Shown: positions 26,406 through 37,497, counted from the first letter of the stretch. The stretch: DNA of 61,660 nt from Polaromonas sp. (GCF_029945925.1 NZ_JAQSDN010000016.1:1-61660); one strand, 5' to 3'. Translations and numbers: made by a program. Notes: a model not told the origin generated them from the sequence alone.

Positions 26406-27533
26406 CTACTTGCGCAGGGAGGCGGGCAGCATGTCAAACAGCGGCGTCGGCTCGCGGCGCAACTCGCGGCGAACCGTGGTGCTGTCCAGCGCCGGCGCAC
26501 CGCCGGACAGGTTCAGATAGGCCAGCTGCTGCATCCAGGTGATATCGACCTGTCCGTCGGGGCCGGGCCGGGAAAAGATCAGTTCCAGCATCCTTTTGGC
26601 CGGCTCGCTGCCCTGGTTTTGCGCCAGACGGTAAAGGCGGATGGCCTCCACGAAATTGGCCGGCTGGCCTTCGCCGCGGTGGTTGCGCTGCGCCCGTGCA
26701 AAGGTGTCGGCGGCTGAGGCGGAACTGCGGGCCGGCGGCGTGACGCGCAGGCGTTCCGACAGCAGTGCCGCGTTGGCAGAAGCCGCTTCCGACCTGGACC
26801 CGGCGGCGCGAAAATGCTCCAGCGCGTCCGCGGGCCGGTTGGCAGTGATACTTTCGAAGCCGAGTTCTATCCGGGCATGCACGTTGCCACCGCGCGCCGC
26901 GCTCAGCAGCAGTTGCCGGTCCGGCGCGGAGGCCGCGGGAGTTGCGGGGACGGGTTCACCGCGCAAGCCCGGTGTCGCCAGCTGCAGCGGCGACAGCCGC
27001 TCGTCAACCAGCCACTGCAGGTACTGGGCACGCGGCAGGTCCACCCGGCGCAGCAGCGTGATCCAGCGCTGCGCTGCCGAGGGGTTGGGTGCAGTGCGGC
27101 AGCCATCGATCTCGCACCAGGCCAGGCCAGCGGCGGCCAGCGGCTCACCCAGCGCACGCGCGCGTTCAAACCACGCGGCGGCCTCGCCAGGGCTGGCCGC
27201 CACGCCGATGCCGTGCAGATACAGCAGGCCGAGCAGCCAAGCGGCGCGGGCCTGCTCCCGCGCGACGCGGCCCGGTTGCGGGCCCACCGACAGCGCCCGA
27301 GAGCGCAGGCGCGAGACTTCCGCCTCCAGCGCAGAGGGCTGCTCCCTGGCCTGCAGCGGAGCAGGCGGCAATTGGGTGGCGCTGAGCGTCTCGGGCGTCG
27401 GGTCCGCCGCGCGCAGCGGTGGCGCAGGCGGCGGTGAGCCGTCGAAAGCCGGCTCCGGCTGGATGCTGCCGGCAGCCTGGACCGCCCCCAGCCACAGGCA
27501 GCAGCAGAAAACACGGGAGATGAACCGCAGCAT
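26406..27533 (-). CDS. Secreted SEL1-repeat-like protein
   Basis: A 375-residue exported protein with signal peptide (FISRVFCCCLWLGAVQAA). Helical SEL1/TPR-like units can be seen: LLGLLYLHGIGVAASPGEAAAWFERARALG, a unit with ALEHFRAAGSRSEAASANAALL, and NHRGEGQPANFVEAIRLYRLAQNQG. Such repeats mediate protein-protein contacts. It lies 20 bases downstream of the CsgG-like lipoprotein gene on the same strand, suggesting an assembly or scaffold role for that system (inference). Confidence 0.7.
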   Translation of the reverse strand: MLRFISRVFCCCLWLGAVQAAGSIQPEPAFDGSPPPAPPLRAADPTPETLSATQLPPAPLQAREQPSALEAEVSRLRSRALSVGPQPGRVAREQARAAWLLGLLYLHGIGVAASPGEAAAWFERARALGEPLAAAGLAWCEIDGCRTAPNPSAAQRWITLLRRVDLPRAQYLQWLVDERLSPLQLATPGLRGEPVPATPAASAPDRQLLLSAARGGNVHARIELGFESITANRPADALEHFRAAGSRSEAASANAALLSERLRVTPPARSSASAADTFARAQRNHRGEGQPANFVEAIRLYRLAQNQGSEPAKRMLELIFSRPGPDGQVDITWMQQLAYLNLSGGAPALDSTTVRRELRREPTPLFDMLPASLRK

Positions 27534-27553
27534 GTCCGGCTTCCTGCCGCGGA

Positions 27554-29284
27554 CTAACGCGCAGCTGCAGGTGGCGCAGCTGCAGCCGCCGGCGCAGCGG
27601 CGCGCTTGGGCCCGACCTGCCACTGGACACCGGCAAAGGTGTAGCCATCTGCCCCCAGGCTGCTGGCGAACGCTTTGTTGATGTCCTCGAGGCTGGTCGT
27701 CTGCCGCAGCGGCACCAGCGCCGGGGCCTGCAGGTACTGCGGCAGTTTTCCGGCCACGTCGGCATCGGTGGCAAAACAGCCCGCGCGCTCGGTGCCCGCG
27801 CTGGTCGAATCCATGATGAAGCCGGGCGTGGGGCTCATCCAGTCCGGGATGCGGATCGCCTGGTTGGCGCTCAGCAAGGCATTCGGATTCGTGGCATTGG
27901 GCAGCAGGCGCATCACCTTGCCGCCCGCCTCATGCAGGAAGCAGTACAGGTAGGACGCGCGTGACAGGCTCGCCGACAGGAAGATCTGCTCGCCCACCTC
28001 GAAGGCGGAACGTCCCACCAGCACATTTTCGATCTGCAGGCTGATCTTTCTGGGCGGCGCCGCGCTGCCATAGGCCGAGGGGCCGTAGGGGCTTGTGCCG
28101 CCCGGGCGCTGGTAGTCTGCCGCGTTGGCCAGCGGCGAGGCGCTGGTGGGGGACCAGCCGATCTGCACGAGTTTGCCGTCCTTGCCCAGCGAGACAAAAT
28201 GGCGCAGGGCGCGCTCGTAGGTCGGAAAATCAACCACGCCGGACACCACCATGCCGGTATCGGCCTGAAAGCGTCCCAGCGCTGTCCGGAACTCCGGGCT
28301 GTGTTCATCCAGCTGCGTGCCGTTTCCCCCCAGATAGCCGTGGCTGATGAGCGAGCGCTGCACCAGCTTGTTGTGCTGCAGCGGTGAGCCCTGGTCGTAC
28401 CAGTCGCGCAGCTGCCGCTGGAAATCGGGGTGGGTCTGCTCCAGGGTCAGGCACTGCCAGTAAGGCACACGCGCCCATTTGCCGACCAGTTCAATGGTGG
28501 CGAGCTCCACCAGCGTCCGGATGGCCGCACCGGCCCCCTGCGCATAGTCGCGCCCCACATTGAACTGCACGCCGTAGTTGCCGATCCGGCCGGCCAGGTC
28601 CAGGCCCTGTCCACCGGAAGCGATGATGACTTCATTGGCGGAGTCGAGCCCGGGGATCAGGGTGCGCGAACGGAAGTCGCCGATGTGCAACTCCAACCCG
28701 ATGATGGTGGCGTTGCGGTTCTTGCTGTAACCGGTGTCCAGCCGCGACGCGGCGGTGCCCACCTCGAAGCGGTTGTTGATGACGTTCTGGTCGACAAACG
28801 CGATCGCGCCGGAAAAATAGAGGGCAGGGCGCTGCAGCTGGATCTGGTTGTTGTTGAGCAGGATGGTGGTCAGGTTCTGCACCGTGTCCTGACGCGCGAT
28901 GTCAACCTCGTAGTCGACATAACGAAAGGCATTGCTGAGCCGGGACATCTGCGAGAGGGCCGTGATGATCATGTCCTTCGTGGCAACCGGCACACGGGTC
29001 GAAAAATCGGGGATCTGCTTGCTGGTGATCAGCGTGGTGGAGATCTCCGCCTCGCGGAACAGGTAGTCCATGCACATCAGTGAATCGGAAAAACTCGAGA
29101 CTGATCGCACGGGCCGCACCACGGGCCGGTTGGTCGCGCTGGCATAGGACTGGAATTTTGCATCGTCGCGCGGATCGGCCGGCGTCGCGCAGCCAGCCAG
29201 CAGGACGGCGCCCGCGAGGCCGAGAACGAGGGCCAGAGAACTGAGGCGGGACCTGACAGGCTCAAGCCGGATGGATGGTTTCAT
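27554..29284 (-). CDS. CsgG-like lipoprotein with peptidoglycan-binding and DUF4384-like domains
   Basis: A 576-residue lipoprotein: signal peptide with lipobox LAGC near residue 30. Residues about 60-290 resemble CsgG/HfaB outer-membrane secretion proteins. A peptidoglycan-binding-like segment follows (about 315-380, SLISHGYLGGNGTQLDEHSPEFRTALGRFQADTGM), then a DUF4384-like beta domain (about 425-540, FEVGEQIFLSASLSRASYLYCFLHEAGGKVMRLLPN), and an Ala/Pro-rich tail. CsgG forms the curli secretion pore, so this may export the repeat protein at 29953-30432. The fused C-terminal domains are unlike E. coli CsgG. Confidence 0.72.
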   Translation of the reverse strand: MKPSIRLEPVRSRLSSLALVLGLAGAVLLAGCATPADPRDDAKFQSYASATNRPVVRPVRSVSSFSDSLMCMDYLFREAEISTTLITSKQIPDFSTRVPVATKDMIITALSQMSRLSNAFRYVDYEVDIARQDTVQNLTTILLNNNQIQLQRPALYFSGAIAFVDQNVINNRFEVGTAASRLDTGYSKNRNATIIGLELHIGDFRSRTLIPGLDSANEVIIASGGQGLDLAGRIGNYGVQFNVGRDYAQGAGAAIRTLVELATIELVGKWARVPYWQCLTLEQTHPDFQRQLRDWYDQGSPLQHNKLVQRSLISHGYLGGNGTQLDEHSPEFRTALGRFQADTGMVVSGVVDFPTYERALRHFVSLGKDGKLVQIGWSPTSASPLANAADYQRPGGTSPYGPSAYGSAAPPRKISLQIENVLVGRSAFEVGEQIFLSASLSRASYLYCFLHEAGGKVMRLLPNATNPNALLSANQAIRIPDWMSPTPGFIMDSTSAGTERAGCFATDADVAGKLPQYLQAPALVPLRQTTSLEDINKAFASSLGADGYTFAGVQWQVGPKRAAAPAAAAAPPAAAR

Positions 29285-29369
29285 GTTGTTCTCCCCACGA
29301 CGATTGTGAAAATTTTTGAAATGACGGCCTGAAGACACGCCTGGTCTGCCCCGCGGCAAAAGGCCACGG

Positions 29370-29798
29370 CTACTTGCAGATGTTCACGAGATCGCCCTTG
29401 AGCACCACGATCTGCTGGTTGCTTGAAAGACCGTTTTGCCGGCCACCGGTCGCAGCACTTGCCACCGTCGTGCTGCCAACTTCCTGGATGCAGGTTTTCT
29501 TGAATCCGTCAGAACTGGCCGAGCGGATCGCGTCCTCGTCGGTCGAGATGCCGTTGGTCTGGTCGGCATTGGCCTTGGCCTCGTAACGCGCGACCTTGGC
29601 CTTCATCCATGCCGGCATGTTGTTCATGGACTCCAGCGGCGAGCTGGGACGCGCGCCGCCGATCGGGGCCATCTGCACCGAGATGCGTTTGGTCAGAATG
29701 ACCGGGTCTTCGCCGGGCGCATTCTGTGCCCACGCGGACCCTATCAGAAACAGGGCGGCCATGGCGGCTGCGCCCACTACCTGCGATGACGTTTTCAT
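29370..29798 (-). CDS. Small secreted protein of the CsgG-like cluster
   Basis: A 142-residue secreted protein with signal peptide (VVGAAAMAALFLIGSAWA). Two cysteines (in KKTCIQEVG and the C-terminal VNICK) could form a disulphide. The tail QNGLSSNQQIVVLKGDLVNICK is Asn/Gln-containing. Family not recognised. It lies between the CsgG-like lipoprotein and the repeat protein on the same strand, so it may be an assembly factor analogous to CsgE/CsgF or a minor subunit; that is inference. Confidence 0.6.
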   Translation of the reverse strand: MKTSSQVVGAAAMAALFLIGSAWAQNAPGEDPVILTKRISVQMAPIGGARPSSPLESMNNMPAWMKAKVARYEAKANADQTNGISTDEDAIRSASSDGFKKTCIQEVGSTTVASAATGGRQNGLSSNQQIVVLKGDLVNICK

Positions 29799-29952
29799 GA
29801 CGGATTCTCCACACGTTAAAGGAAAGGAAAGTGCCGGATCAAACACCGTCTGACCCGGCACGCACCGCCAGGGCCTTCACGCCGCAGAAGCCGTTGCATC
29901 AGCCAGGGCTGACAGCGGATTCGGCGACGCAAGAGGCCCTGGAACGGCGCTC

Positions 29953-30432
29953 TCAGCGGCCGTGGTGGCCGCCGCCGTGACCGGAGCCGGTCGTGGTGCA
30001 GGCGAAGCAGGCATTGTTCGAAGCAATGTTCTGCACCGCTGTCGCATCGCGGCCGGTGGCGCTGTTGAGCACATAGCTGTTGTCCATTAGCGTGGCCTGC
30101 AGCGAGTTGCCGCTGACCGTGACGTCACCGATGTTGGACGACAGGTTCTGCTGGGCCACCGTGTCGGCGTTCGCGGTATTGCCCACATAGCTGCCGCGTG
30201 CAGCGACGATCTGCAGCGAGTTGCCGCTGATCGTCACATCACCGGCATTGCTGGCCAGGTTTTGCTGGGCCACAGCATCACTGCCGTTGGCGGTGTTGAC
30301 GACGCCTGTGGTTGACAGTACCGCGATCTGGGCCGAGTTGCCGCGGATCTTGATTTCGCTGGCAGGTGTCGGGCCGGTAGCCATCGCAGCCGTAGCCACA
30401 ACAGACAAAGCGAGGAGTACAAGTTTTTTCAT
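29953..30432 (-). CDS. Secreted three-repeat protein, candidate amyloid or fibre subunit
   Basis: A 159-residue protein with signal peptide (KLVLLALSVVATAAMA). Three tandem ~38-residue repeats each run GNS-x-Q followed by N-(T/S)A(N/T)-x-x-D-x-x-A-(Q/V)QN-(L/I)-x-SN; G-D-V-T-(I/V)-S-G-N-S-L-Q opens the second and third. The C-terminus has CFAC and a His/Gly tail (HGGGHHGR). Repetitive strand-turn units ending in QN are typical of curlin and Fap amyloids but do not match either consensus exactly. First gene of the minus-strand cluster, behind an AAGGA ribosome binding site. Confidence 0.7.
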   Translation of the reverse strand: MKKLVLLALSVVATAAMATGPTPASEIKIRGNSAQIAVLSTTGVVNTANGSDAVAQQNLASNAGDVTISGNSLQIVAARGSYVGNTANADTVAQQNLSSNIGDVTVSGNSLQATLMDNSYVLNSATGRDATAVQNIASNNACFACTTTGSGHGGGHHGR

Positions 30433-31060
30433 GACAGTTTCCTTAAAAAGTGACTTAAGACCTTCTGGTCATCAGGGAATCCGGTGACCAGCTACATTGA
30501 CTTCGCGGTGGAGAACAGCTCTTTCCAGTGGGAATTGGCAGCTCTTTCGGCGTTGTCGAGGTGGAGTTTGGGTACGGCGCAGAGTTAAGCCAATAACCAG
30601 ACGTGAGTACTTCAATTAGGGGAGAGGACCCCCCCAAAAATTCAGCCACCCATGTGGCGACGCTGGCCCCACAAGGTGACATTGCTATCAATTTGTGAGA
30701 TGCTTCGGCCAAACGAAATAGCTAGTAACAATATGTATCCGAAGCAACACGTAGAAATAAACATCAAACGGGTCACTCATCTGGGACCTAATTACTTCGT
30801 TGTGTCAAAAAAATCACGGATGTTCGATGTTTCTGCCTCGTGCACCAGGTGACTTGATGTAACGAATTCGCCCGGGTTTCCAGCAAGTTTTTGGGAGTAG
30901 ACAAACAGTCAAACGCAAGGGTGTTCAGGGAAACAACGGATCGATGCCCCCGGCACCGTCCGGGACTTTTTTGATGCCGGTCATAACGCAACAGGTTTCC
31001 GCTTTCCACACTTGCACCAGTTTCGGTCAAGAGTAGCTAAAAAAACAGTAAAGGGAAGTC
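30433..31060. other. Divergent promoter region between repeat-protein cluster and two-component genes
   Basis: 628 non-coding bases, more AT-rich than the flanks. Includes a perfect 7-bp inverted repeat CTGGTCA/TGACCAG (30465-30471, 30485-30491) about 33 bases upstream of the repeat-protein start. A small hairpin CCCGG/CCGGG followed by ACTTTTTT lies at 30949-30972. Both could be regulatory; neither is assigned. Confidence 0.45.
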
Positions 31061-31846
31061 ATGCAGAACATCATCCAGACCACGGCTGCGTTGCAGCCCC
31101 CGCCCCGTGACATTCGCGGAATGCAACCAGGCCTGCAGGCATCCCGCGAGGGCCCACCTTCTCTGTGGCCCAACTTCCTCAACGGTCAGCCCGGACAACC
31201 GGTGCGGGTCCTGTTGATCGACGATGACCCCCATATCCGCAAGGTGATCTCACAGGAACTGCTGGGTGACCTGCGCACCGACGTCGTGGGGGAGGCCAGC
31301 AACATGCGCGAGGGCCGGCGCCTGATCTCGCAGCTCGAGTTCGACGTGATGCTGGTCGACCTCAATCTGGGCGACGGCACCGGGTTCGACCTGATTGACC
31401 ACATGAAAACCGTCAGGCCCATGGCCGAAGCGGTGGTGATCTCCACCCTGGAGGACGAGGAACACGCCTTGCGCGCCTTCACACTGGGTGCCACGGGCTA
31501 CTTCGTCAAGAACTCCTGGTTCGGCAACTTTCCCGAAGCCGTGCTGCAGGTGGCCAATGGCGGCGCCTCCATCACGCCCCACCTCGCGCGGCGGCTGCTG
31601 CACAAGCTGCAAAATGGCCAGGACCCCGGGTATCCGTCCAATGGAACGAGCAACAAGAGGCTGTCGGATCGCGAAAAGGAAGTGCTGAAGCTGGTGGCTG
31701 CGGGTTACACCAGCAACGAAATTGGCGCGCGGCTTGCCGTCAGTTGCCAGACGGTCAACTCCCACATCAAGAACATCTACCGCAAGCTGCATGTGCGTAG
31801 CCGGGCCCAGGCGGTCAGCTATGCGGCGCATCGCGGCCTGTTCTAG
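31061..31846 (+). CDS. LuxR/NarL-type response regulator
   Basis: A 261-residue DNA-binding response regulator. A ~47-residue Pro-rich N-terminal extension precedes the receiver (RVLLIDDDPHIRKV; phospho-acceptor Asp in MLVDLNLGDG). A LuxR-type HTH follows (LSDREKEVLKLVAAGYTSNEIGARLAVSCQTVNSHIKNIYRKLHVRSR). The kinase gene starts 10 bases after its stop, so they form a two-component pair. Divergence from the candidate fibre cluster suggests that cluster as a target. The N-terminal extension is unusual for NarL proteins. Confidence 0.9.
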   Translation: MQNIIQTTAALQPPPRDIRGMQPGLQASREGPPSLWPNFLNGQPGQPVRVLLIDDDPHIRKVISQELLGDLRTDVVGEASNMREGRRLISQLEFDVMLVDLNLGDGTGFDLIDHMKTVRPMAEAVVISTLEDEEHALRAFTLGATGYFVKNSWFGNFPEAVLQVANGGASITPHLARRLLHKLQNGQDPGYPSNGTSNKRLSDREKEVLKLVAAGYTSNEIGARLAVSCQTVNSHIKNIYRKLHVRSRAQAVSYAAHRGLF

Positions 31847-31855
31847 GGGGCCATC

Positions 31856-33193
31856 ATGTCCCTACGCGCACTTCCCCAGGGTCTGGTCCCCCCGCACGCC
31901 AAGCGTGTGCACCGGGGCGCGTCGCCGGCACGGCCCGAATCCTCAAACCCGGGCCCGTTGCAGCGCGGTTTTTCCGGCGCCACCCTCGCCGGGGCTTTGC
32001 GGCTGGCGCTGCTGCTGTGGCTGACCCACTTTCTGGTCAGCATGGGGCTGGGTTTCAAGGCGGGATCACCGCACACGGCCTATGTTGCCCACCTCGGGGT
32101 TCAGTTCCTGCTCCTCAGCGCCGCCTGTTTCCTGTTCACCATGGTGCATGTAGCCAGCGCGAGGATCTACTGGATCCTCGGGGTACAGGCTATGGCGGGA
32201 GCGACCGCGCTGTACTACAACGGCAACGCCAACGGTGCAGAGGTGCCCGTCCCCTGGATGGTGATGAACCTGCTGTCGGCCATGCTGCTGACCATCGCCA
32301 TGGCGGCCTGCGTCTACCTGCCGCGCAGTTCCCCGGGCTGGCTGGCGCTGGCGGGCGGCATGCTTGGCCTGGGCATTTGCATCCAGCAGGTGACGCTGGC
32401 AGATGCCACAGAAGACAGCGCCGTCCTTTTCAGGCATTTTTATGTGCTGATCCTGCTGGTGGTCTGGCAGTTGGTGACGCGACGCGGGCGCCTGAGACTC
32501 CTGGGCACGGGCGAATCCGCCCGGGCCGGCGGTAGCCAGGAGACGGGGGCAACCGCCTCCGCTGTCCGCCACGAGCGCCGCCGCATTGCGCGGGACCTGC
32601 ACGATGGTGTGGCCTCCCAGATTGTCAGCATCCTGTCGTCGCTGGACCACCGCGCGCCCGAGCAGCAGGCCCTGGGCCTGGCGCTCGAACAATGCCTGCT
32701 GGACATCAAACTGACGGTGGACGGCATCGAGTCGGAGGACCAGAACATTGTCGAGGCACTGGGTTCCCTGCGCTACAGGGTGCAACGCCCTCTCGACAAG
32801 CTGGGGATCCACATGGTCTGGGACGTCGAGATATGCAGTGCCCTGGAGACCGTTCGCGGCGAGGAGGCACGGCAGGTTCTTCGCATTGCGCAGGAGTGCC
32901 TGTCCAATGTGATGCGCCACGCGCAGGCCTCCAGGGTGGTCGTGTCCTGCCGCTACGCCGCGGACATGGGCTGCATGGAATTTGAGGTGCGGGACAACGG
33001 TGTGGGCATCGCGCACAACATGGCGTCGGAAGCGATCGGCAAGGGCCTGGAGAACATGCGCCAGCGCGCCCGGCTGATGGGTGGAGAACTGACGATCTCG
33101 AGCAAGTTCGGCAGCGGCACCCGCGTGCAGCTGACCTTGCCGCTGGATCCGGAACTCTGCGCCGTACCGGTGGGGCCTGCCGACGTCAATTGA
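31856..33193 (+). CDS. Membrane sensor histidine kinase (HisKA_3 type)
   Basis: A 445-residue kinase, partner of the preceding LuxR-type regulator. The N-terminal half has about five or six hydrophobic helices (residues about 45-205) with no large periplasmic domain, suggesting sensing of a membrane or intramembrane signal. The phosphoacceptor is H249 in RRRIARDLHDGVASQIV. ATP-binding boxes are IAQECLSNVMRHAQASRVVV and VRDNGVGI. The ~55 residues before the first helix are Pro/Arg-rich, so a later start is possible. Confidence 0.88.
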   Translation: MSLRALPQGLVPPHAKRVHRGASPARPESSNPGPLQRGFSGATLAGALRLALLLWLTHFLVSMGLGFKAGSPHTAYVAHLGVQFLLLSAACFLFTMVHVASARIYWILGVQAMAGATALYYNGNANGAEVPVPWMVMNLLSAMLLTIAMAACVYLPRSSPGWLALAGGMLGLGICIQQVTLADATEDSAVLFRHFYVLILLVVWQLVTRRGRLRLLGTGESARAGGSQETGATASAVRHERRRIARDLHDGVASQIVSILSSLDHRAPEQQALGLALEQCLLDIKLTVDGIESEDQNIVEALGSLRYRVQRPLDKLGIHMVWDVEICSALETVRGEEARQVLRIAQECLSNVMRHAQASRVVVSCRYAADMGCMEFEVRDNGVGIAHNMASEAIGKGLENMRQRARLMGGELTISSKFGSGTRVQLTLPLDPELCAVPVGPADVN

Positions 33194-33205
33194 TGTTTTC
33201 TTGAT

Positions 33206-33311
33206 TCATGACATCACACCGTTCGGGCTGAGCCTGTCGAAGCCTGTCCTGAGCTTGACGAAGGGCCCTTCGACAAGCTCAGGGCGAACGGCAGCAAGTT
33301 GCCTGTCATGA
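33206..33311. repeat. Large nested palindrome (copy B)
   Basis: Outer arms TCATGACA/TGTCATGA enclose ACCGTTCGGGCTGAGC and GCTCAGGGCGAACGGC, with two GTCGAAG/CTTCGAC-type inner pairs. Closely related to 12485-12575 but carrying an extra inner palindromic unit. It follows the kinase stop codon directly and could terminate its transcript. Confidence 0.75.
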
Positions 33312-33454
33312 TTCATGGAGTCTCCATAGACTGCGCAGGTAGCCCAGGCCAGGGCTTCCCGCTGTGGGACAATGCCGACCCTTGACGCCGTGGTTTGAGG
33401 CCCGGCGCCAACCCGGCCCCCCCATCCACAGCCTACGACGAATCACTCCTCTTC

Positions 33455-35830
<2,376 letters not shown>

Positions 35831-35877
35831 CGTTTGTCGCGCGGAAGGCTGCAGGGGCGCCGGTTTTCGATGTCAAA

Positions 35878-35932
35878 TCTGCATCTGGCCCAATCAGTAC
35901 GGGCGCAAGAAGCTACCAAAACCATAGCAACC
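35878..35932 (-). repeat. Dispersed ~55-bp repeat (copy 2)
   Basis: On the minus strand begins TTGCTATGGTTTTGGTAGCT, then CTTGCGCCC, then TTGGGCCAGA and ATTT, aligning block by block with the copy at 8101-8160. It fills the gap between tex and the patatin-like gene. Confidence 0.55.
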
Positions 35933-35943
35933 GCGATCCGTCC

Positions 35944-37071
35944 ATGAAAGCCCTCCGCATCTACGCCGGCCCCCAGGCCCGACGCCACATCGAACAACAC
36001 GGCTTGCGCCCGCAGGACGTGCGCGTGGTGCCGGGCGCGGCGGGCGGGCCCAAGGGTCTGGTGCTGGGGCCGCTGGACCGCTTCATCTTCGGCGACTGGC
36101 TGGCGGGCAGTAGCCAGCAAGTGCACCTGGTCGGCGCGTCGATAGGCGCCTGGCGCATGGCGACCGCCTGCCTGGACGAGCCGGTGGTGGCCTTCCAGCG
36201 GCTGGAGGACGACTACATCCGCCAGCATTTTGAGGTGCTGCCCGGGCAGAAACGGCCCAGCGCACAGCAGGTCAGTGAGCAGTTCGGCCAGAGCCTGAAA
36301 GATTTTTACGGCGGCCGCGTGTTGCAGGTGCTGCAGCATCCGCGTTACCGTCTGCACATCGTCACCTCGCGCGGGCGCCACCTGCTGGGGCGTGAACACC
36401 GCCTGCGCACGCCCCTGGGCTACCTCGGCGCTTTCCTGACCAACACCCTGCGCCGCAAGGCCATGGGCGCCTGGCTGGAACGCGTGGTGTTTTCGAGCCA
36501 GGGCGCGCCATTACCCTTTGCCACCAGCGACTACCGCACGCGCCAGCTGGCACTGACTGAAGCCAACTTCAACCCGGCGCTGCAAGCCAGCTGCTCGATT
36601 CCCTTCATGCTGCAGGCCGTGCACAACATTCCCGGCGCACCACCCGGCGCCTACTGGGACGGAGGCATCACCGACTACCACCTGCACCTCAACTATGCTT
36701 CTGATTTGATAGCTGCTGGCGCAGAAGGGACGGGGGCTGGAGGCCAAAATGACTCAAAGAATCCGGGCCTGGTGCTGTACCCGCACTTCCAGAAAGCCGT
36801 GGTTCCGGGCTGGCTCGACAAGGGCCTGAAGTGGCGCCACGGCGCCACGCATTTCCTCGACAACATGGTGCTGCTGGCGCCCGACCCGGCTTGGGTCCAG
36901 ACCCTGCCCAACCAGAAGCTACCCGACCGCAACGACTTTCTGCGCTACGGCGCCGACCTGCCCGGACGCATCAAGGCCTGGAGCACGGCGGTGGCGGCGA
37001 GCCGGCAGCTGGCCGATGAGTTTCAGGGTTGGCTGGCAAGGCCGGATATGGGGCGGGTGGAGGCGCTTTGA
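35944..37071 (+). CDS. Patatin-like phospholipase family protein
   Basis: A 375-residue predicted lipid acyl hydrolase with a Ser-Asp dyad. The oxyanion loop lies in GAAGGPKG (31-38), nucleophile S66 in GASIG (64-68), and the catalytic Asp in the DGG motif at D239 (YWDGGITDYH). Residues about 252-271 (ASDLIAAGAEGTGAGGQND) are encoded by a copy of a dispersed repeat inserted in frame just after the DGG motif. No signal peptide is visible. Substrate unknown. Confidence 0.85.
   Translation: MKALRIYAGPQARRHIEQHGLRPQDVRVVPGAAGGPKGLVLGPLDRFIFGDWLAGSSQQVHLVGASIGAWRMATACLDEPVVAFQRLEDDYIRQHFEVLPGQKRPSAQQVSEQFGQSLKDFYGGRVLQVLQHPRYRLHIVTSRGRHLLGREHRLRTPLGYLGAFLTNTLRRKAMGAWLERVVFSSQGAPLPFATSDYRTRQLALTEANFNPALQASCSIPFMLQAVHNIPGAPPGAYWDGGITDYHLHLNYASDLIAAGAEGTGAGGQNDSKNPGLVLYPHFQKAVVPGWLDKGLKWRHGATHFLDNMVLLAPDPAWVQTLPNQKLPDRNDFLRYGADLPGRIKAWSTAVAASRQLADEFQGWLARPDMGRVEAL
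36695..36753 (+). repeat. Dispersed ~55-bp repeat inside the patatin-like gene (copy 3)
   Basis: Contains CTGATTTGATAGCTGCTGGC, GCAGAAGGG, GGGGCTGGAGGCCAAAATG in the family order. It adds about 20 low-complexity residues to the protein without a frameshift. Confidence 0.7.
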
Positions 37072-37157
37072 CGGGCGCCCGCGACGGCCTTGAAGGGTTT
37101 CGACCACAACGTAACCCCGCTGGCGGCACTTGTGATCGACTGCATGGCAGCGCATAA

Positions 37158-37167
37158 TGTGTACACA
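37158..37167. promoter_or_regulatory. TGTACA-core operator of the Phd/PIN module
   Basis: Perfect palindrome TGTGTACACA, 45 bases before the antitoxin start. A TGTACA core is the operator signature of YefM-type antitoxins, so autoregulation is likely. A second perfect hairpin TTCGCA/TGCGAA (37172-37186) lies just downstream. Confidence 0.65.
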
Positions 37168-37212
37168 ATGATTCGCAAAGTGCGAAGCACACGCAGCAAT
37201 GAGGTATCACCC

Positions 37213-37497
37213 ATGGAAACGACCAAAGTTGGCATTCGGGAGTTTCGTGCTGACCTGGCGGAATACATCGCCTCCAGAACCGCGGTGGCCGTGACGCGCC
37301 ACGGCCAGACCGTAGGCTATTTCATTCCGACACAAGGCCAGGTGGGCGCAGACCTTTCGGCATTGAAGCAAGCCAGCGAGGTGCTGGATCAACTGCTGCA
37401 AGCCCACAGCGTTGATGTCAATGAGGTGGTCTCAGAGTTCAAGGTCGCCCGTAAAAAAGCAACGCAAGCCAAAAAGGCAAAAGCCAGGACTGCATGA
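37213..37497 (+). CDS. Phd/YefM family antitoxin
   Basis: A 94-residue antitoxin. The N-terminal half KVGIREFRADLAEYIASRTAVAVTRHGQTVGYFIP is the Phd/YefM DNA-binding fold. The C-terminal Lys-rich tail (ARKKATQAKKAKARTA) would wrap the toxin. Start at ATG 37213 (METTKVG) fits the family better than the longer frame upstream, which would run across the operator. It overlaps the PIN toxin gene by 4 bases, as typical for translationally coupled pairs. Confidence 0.85.
   Translation: METTKVGIREFRADLAEYIASRTAVAVTRHGQTVGYFIPTQGQVGADLSALKQASEVLDQLLQAHSVDVNEVVSEFKVARKKATQAKKAKARTA

Noticed and set aside
29953..30432. Canonical curlin (CsgA/CsgB) protein
   Set aside because: Repeats do not fit the curlin consensus S-x5-Q-x4-N-x5-Q; only the general strand-turn idea is shared.
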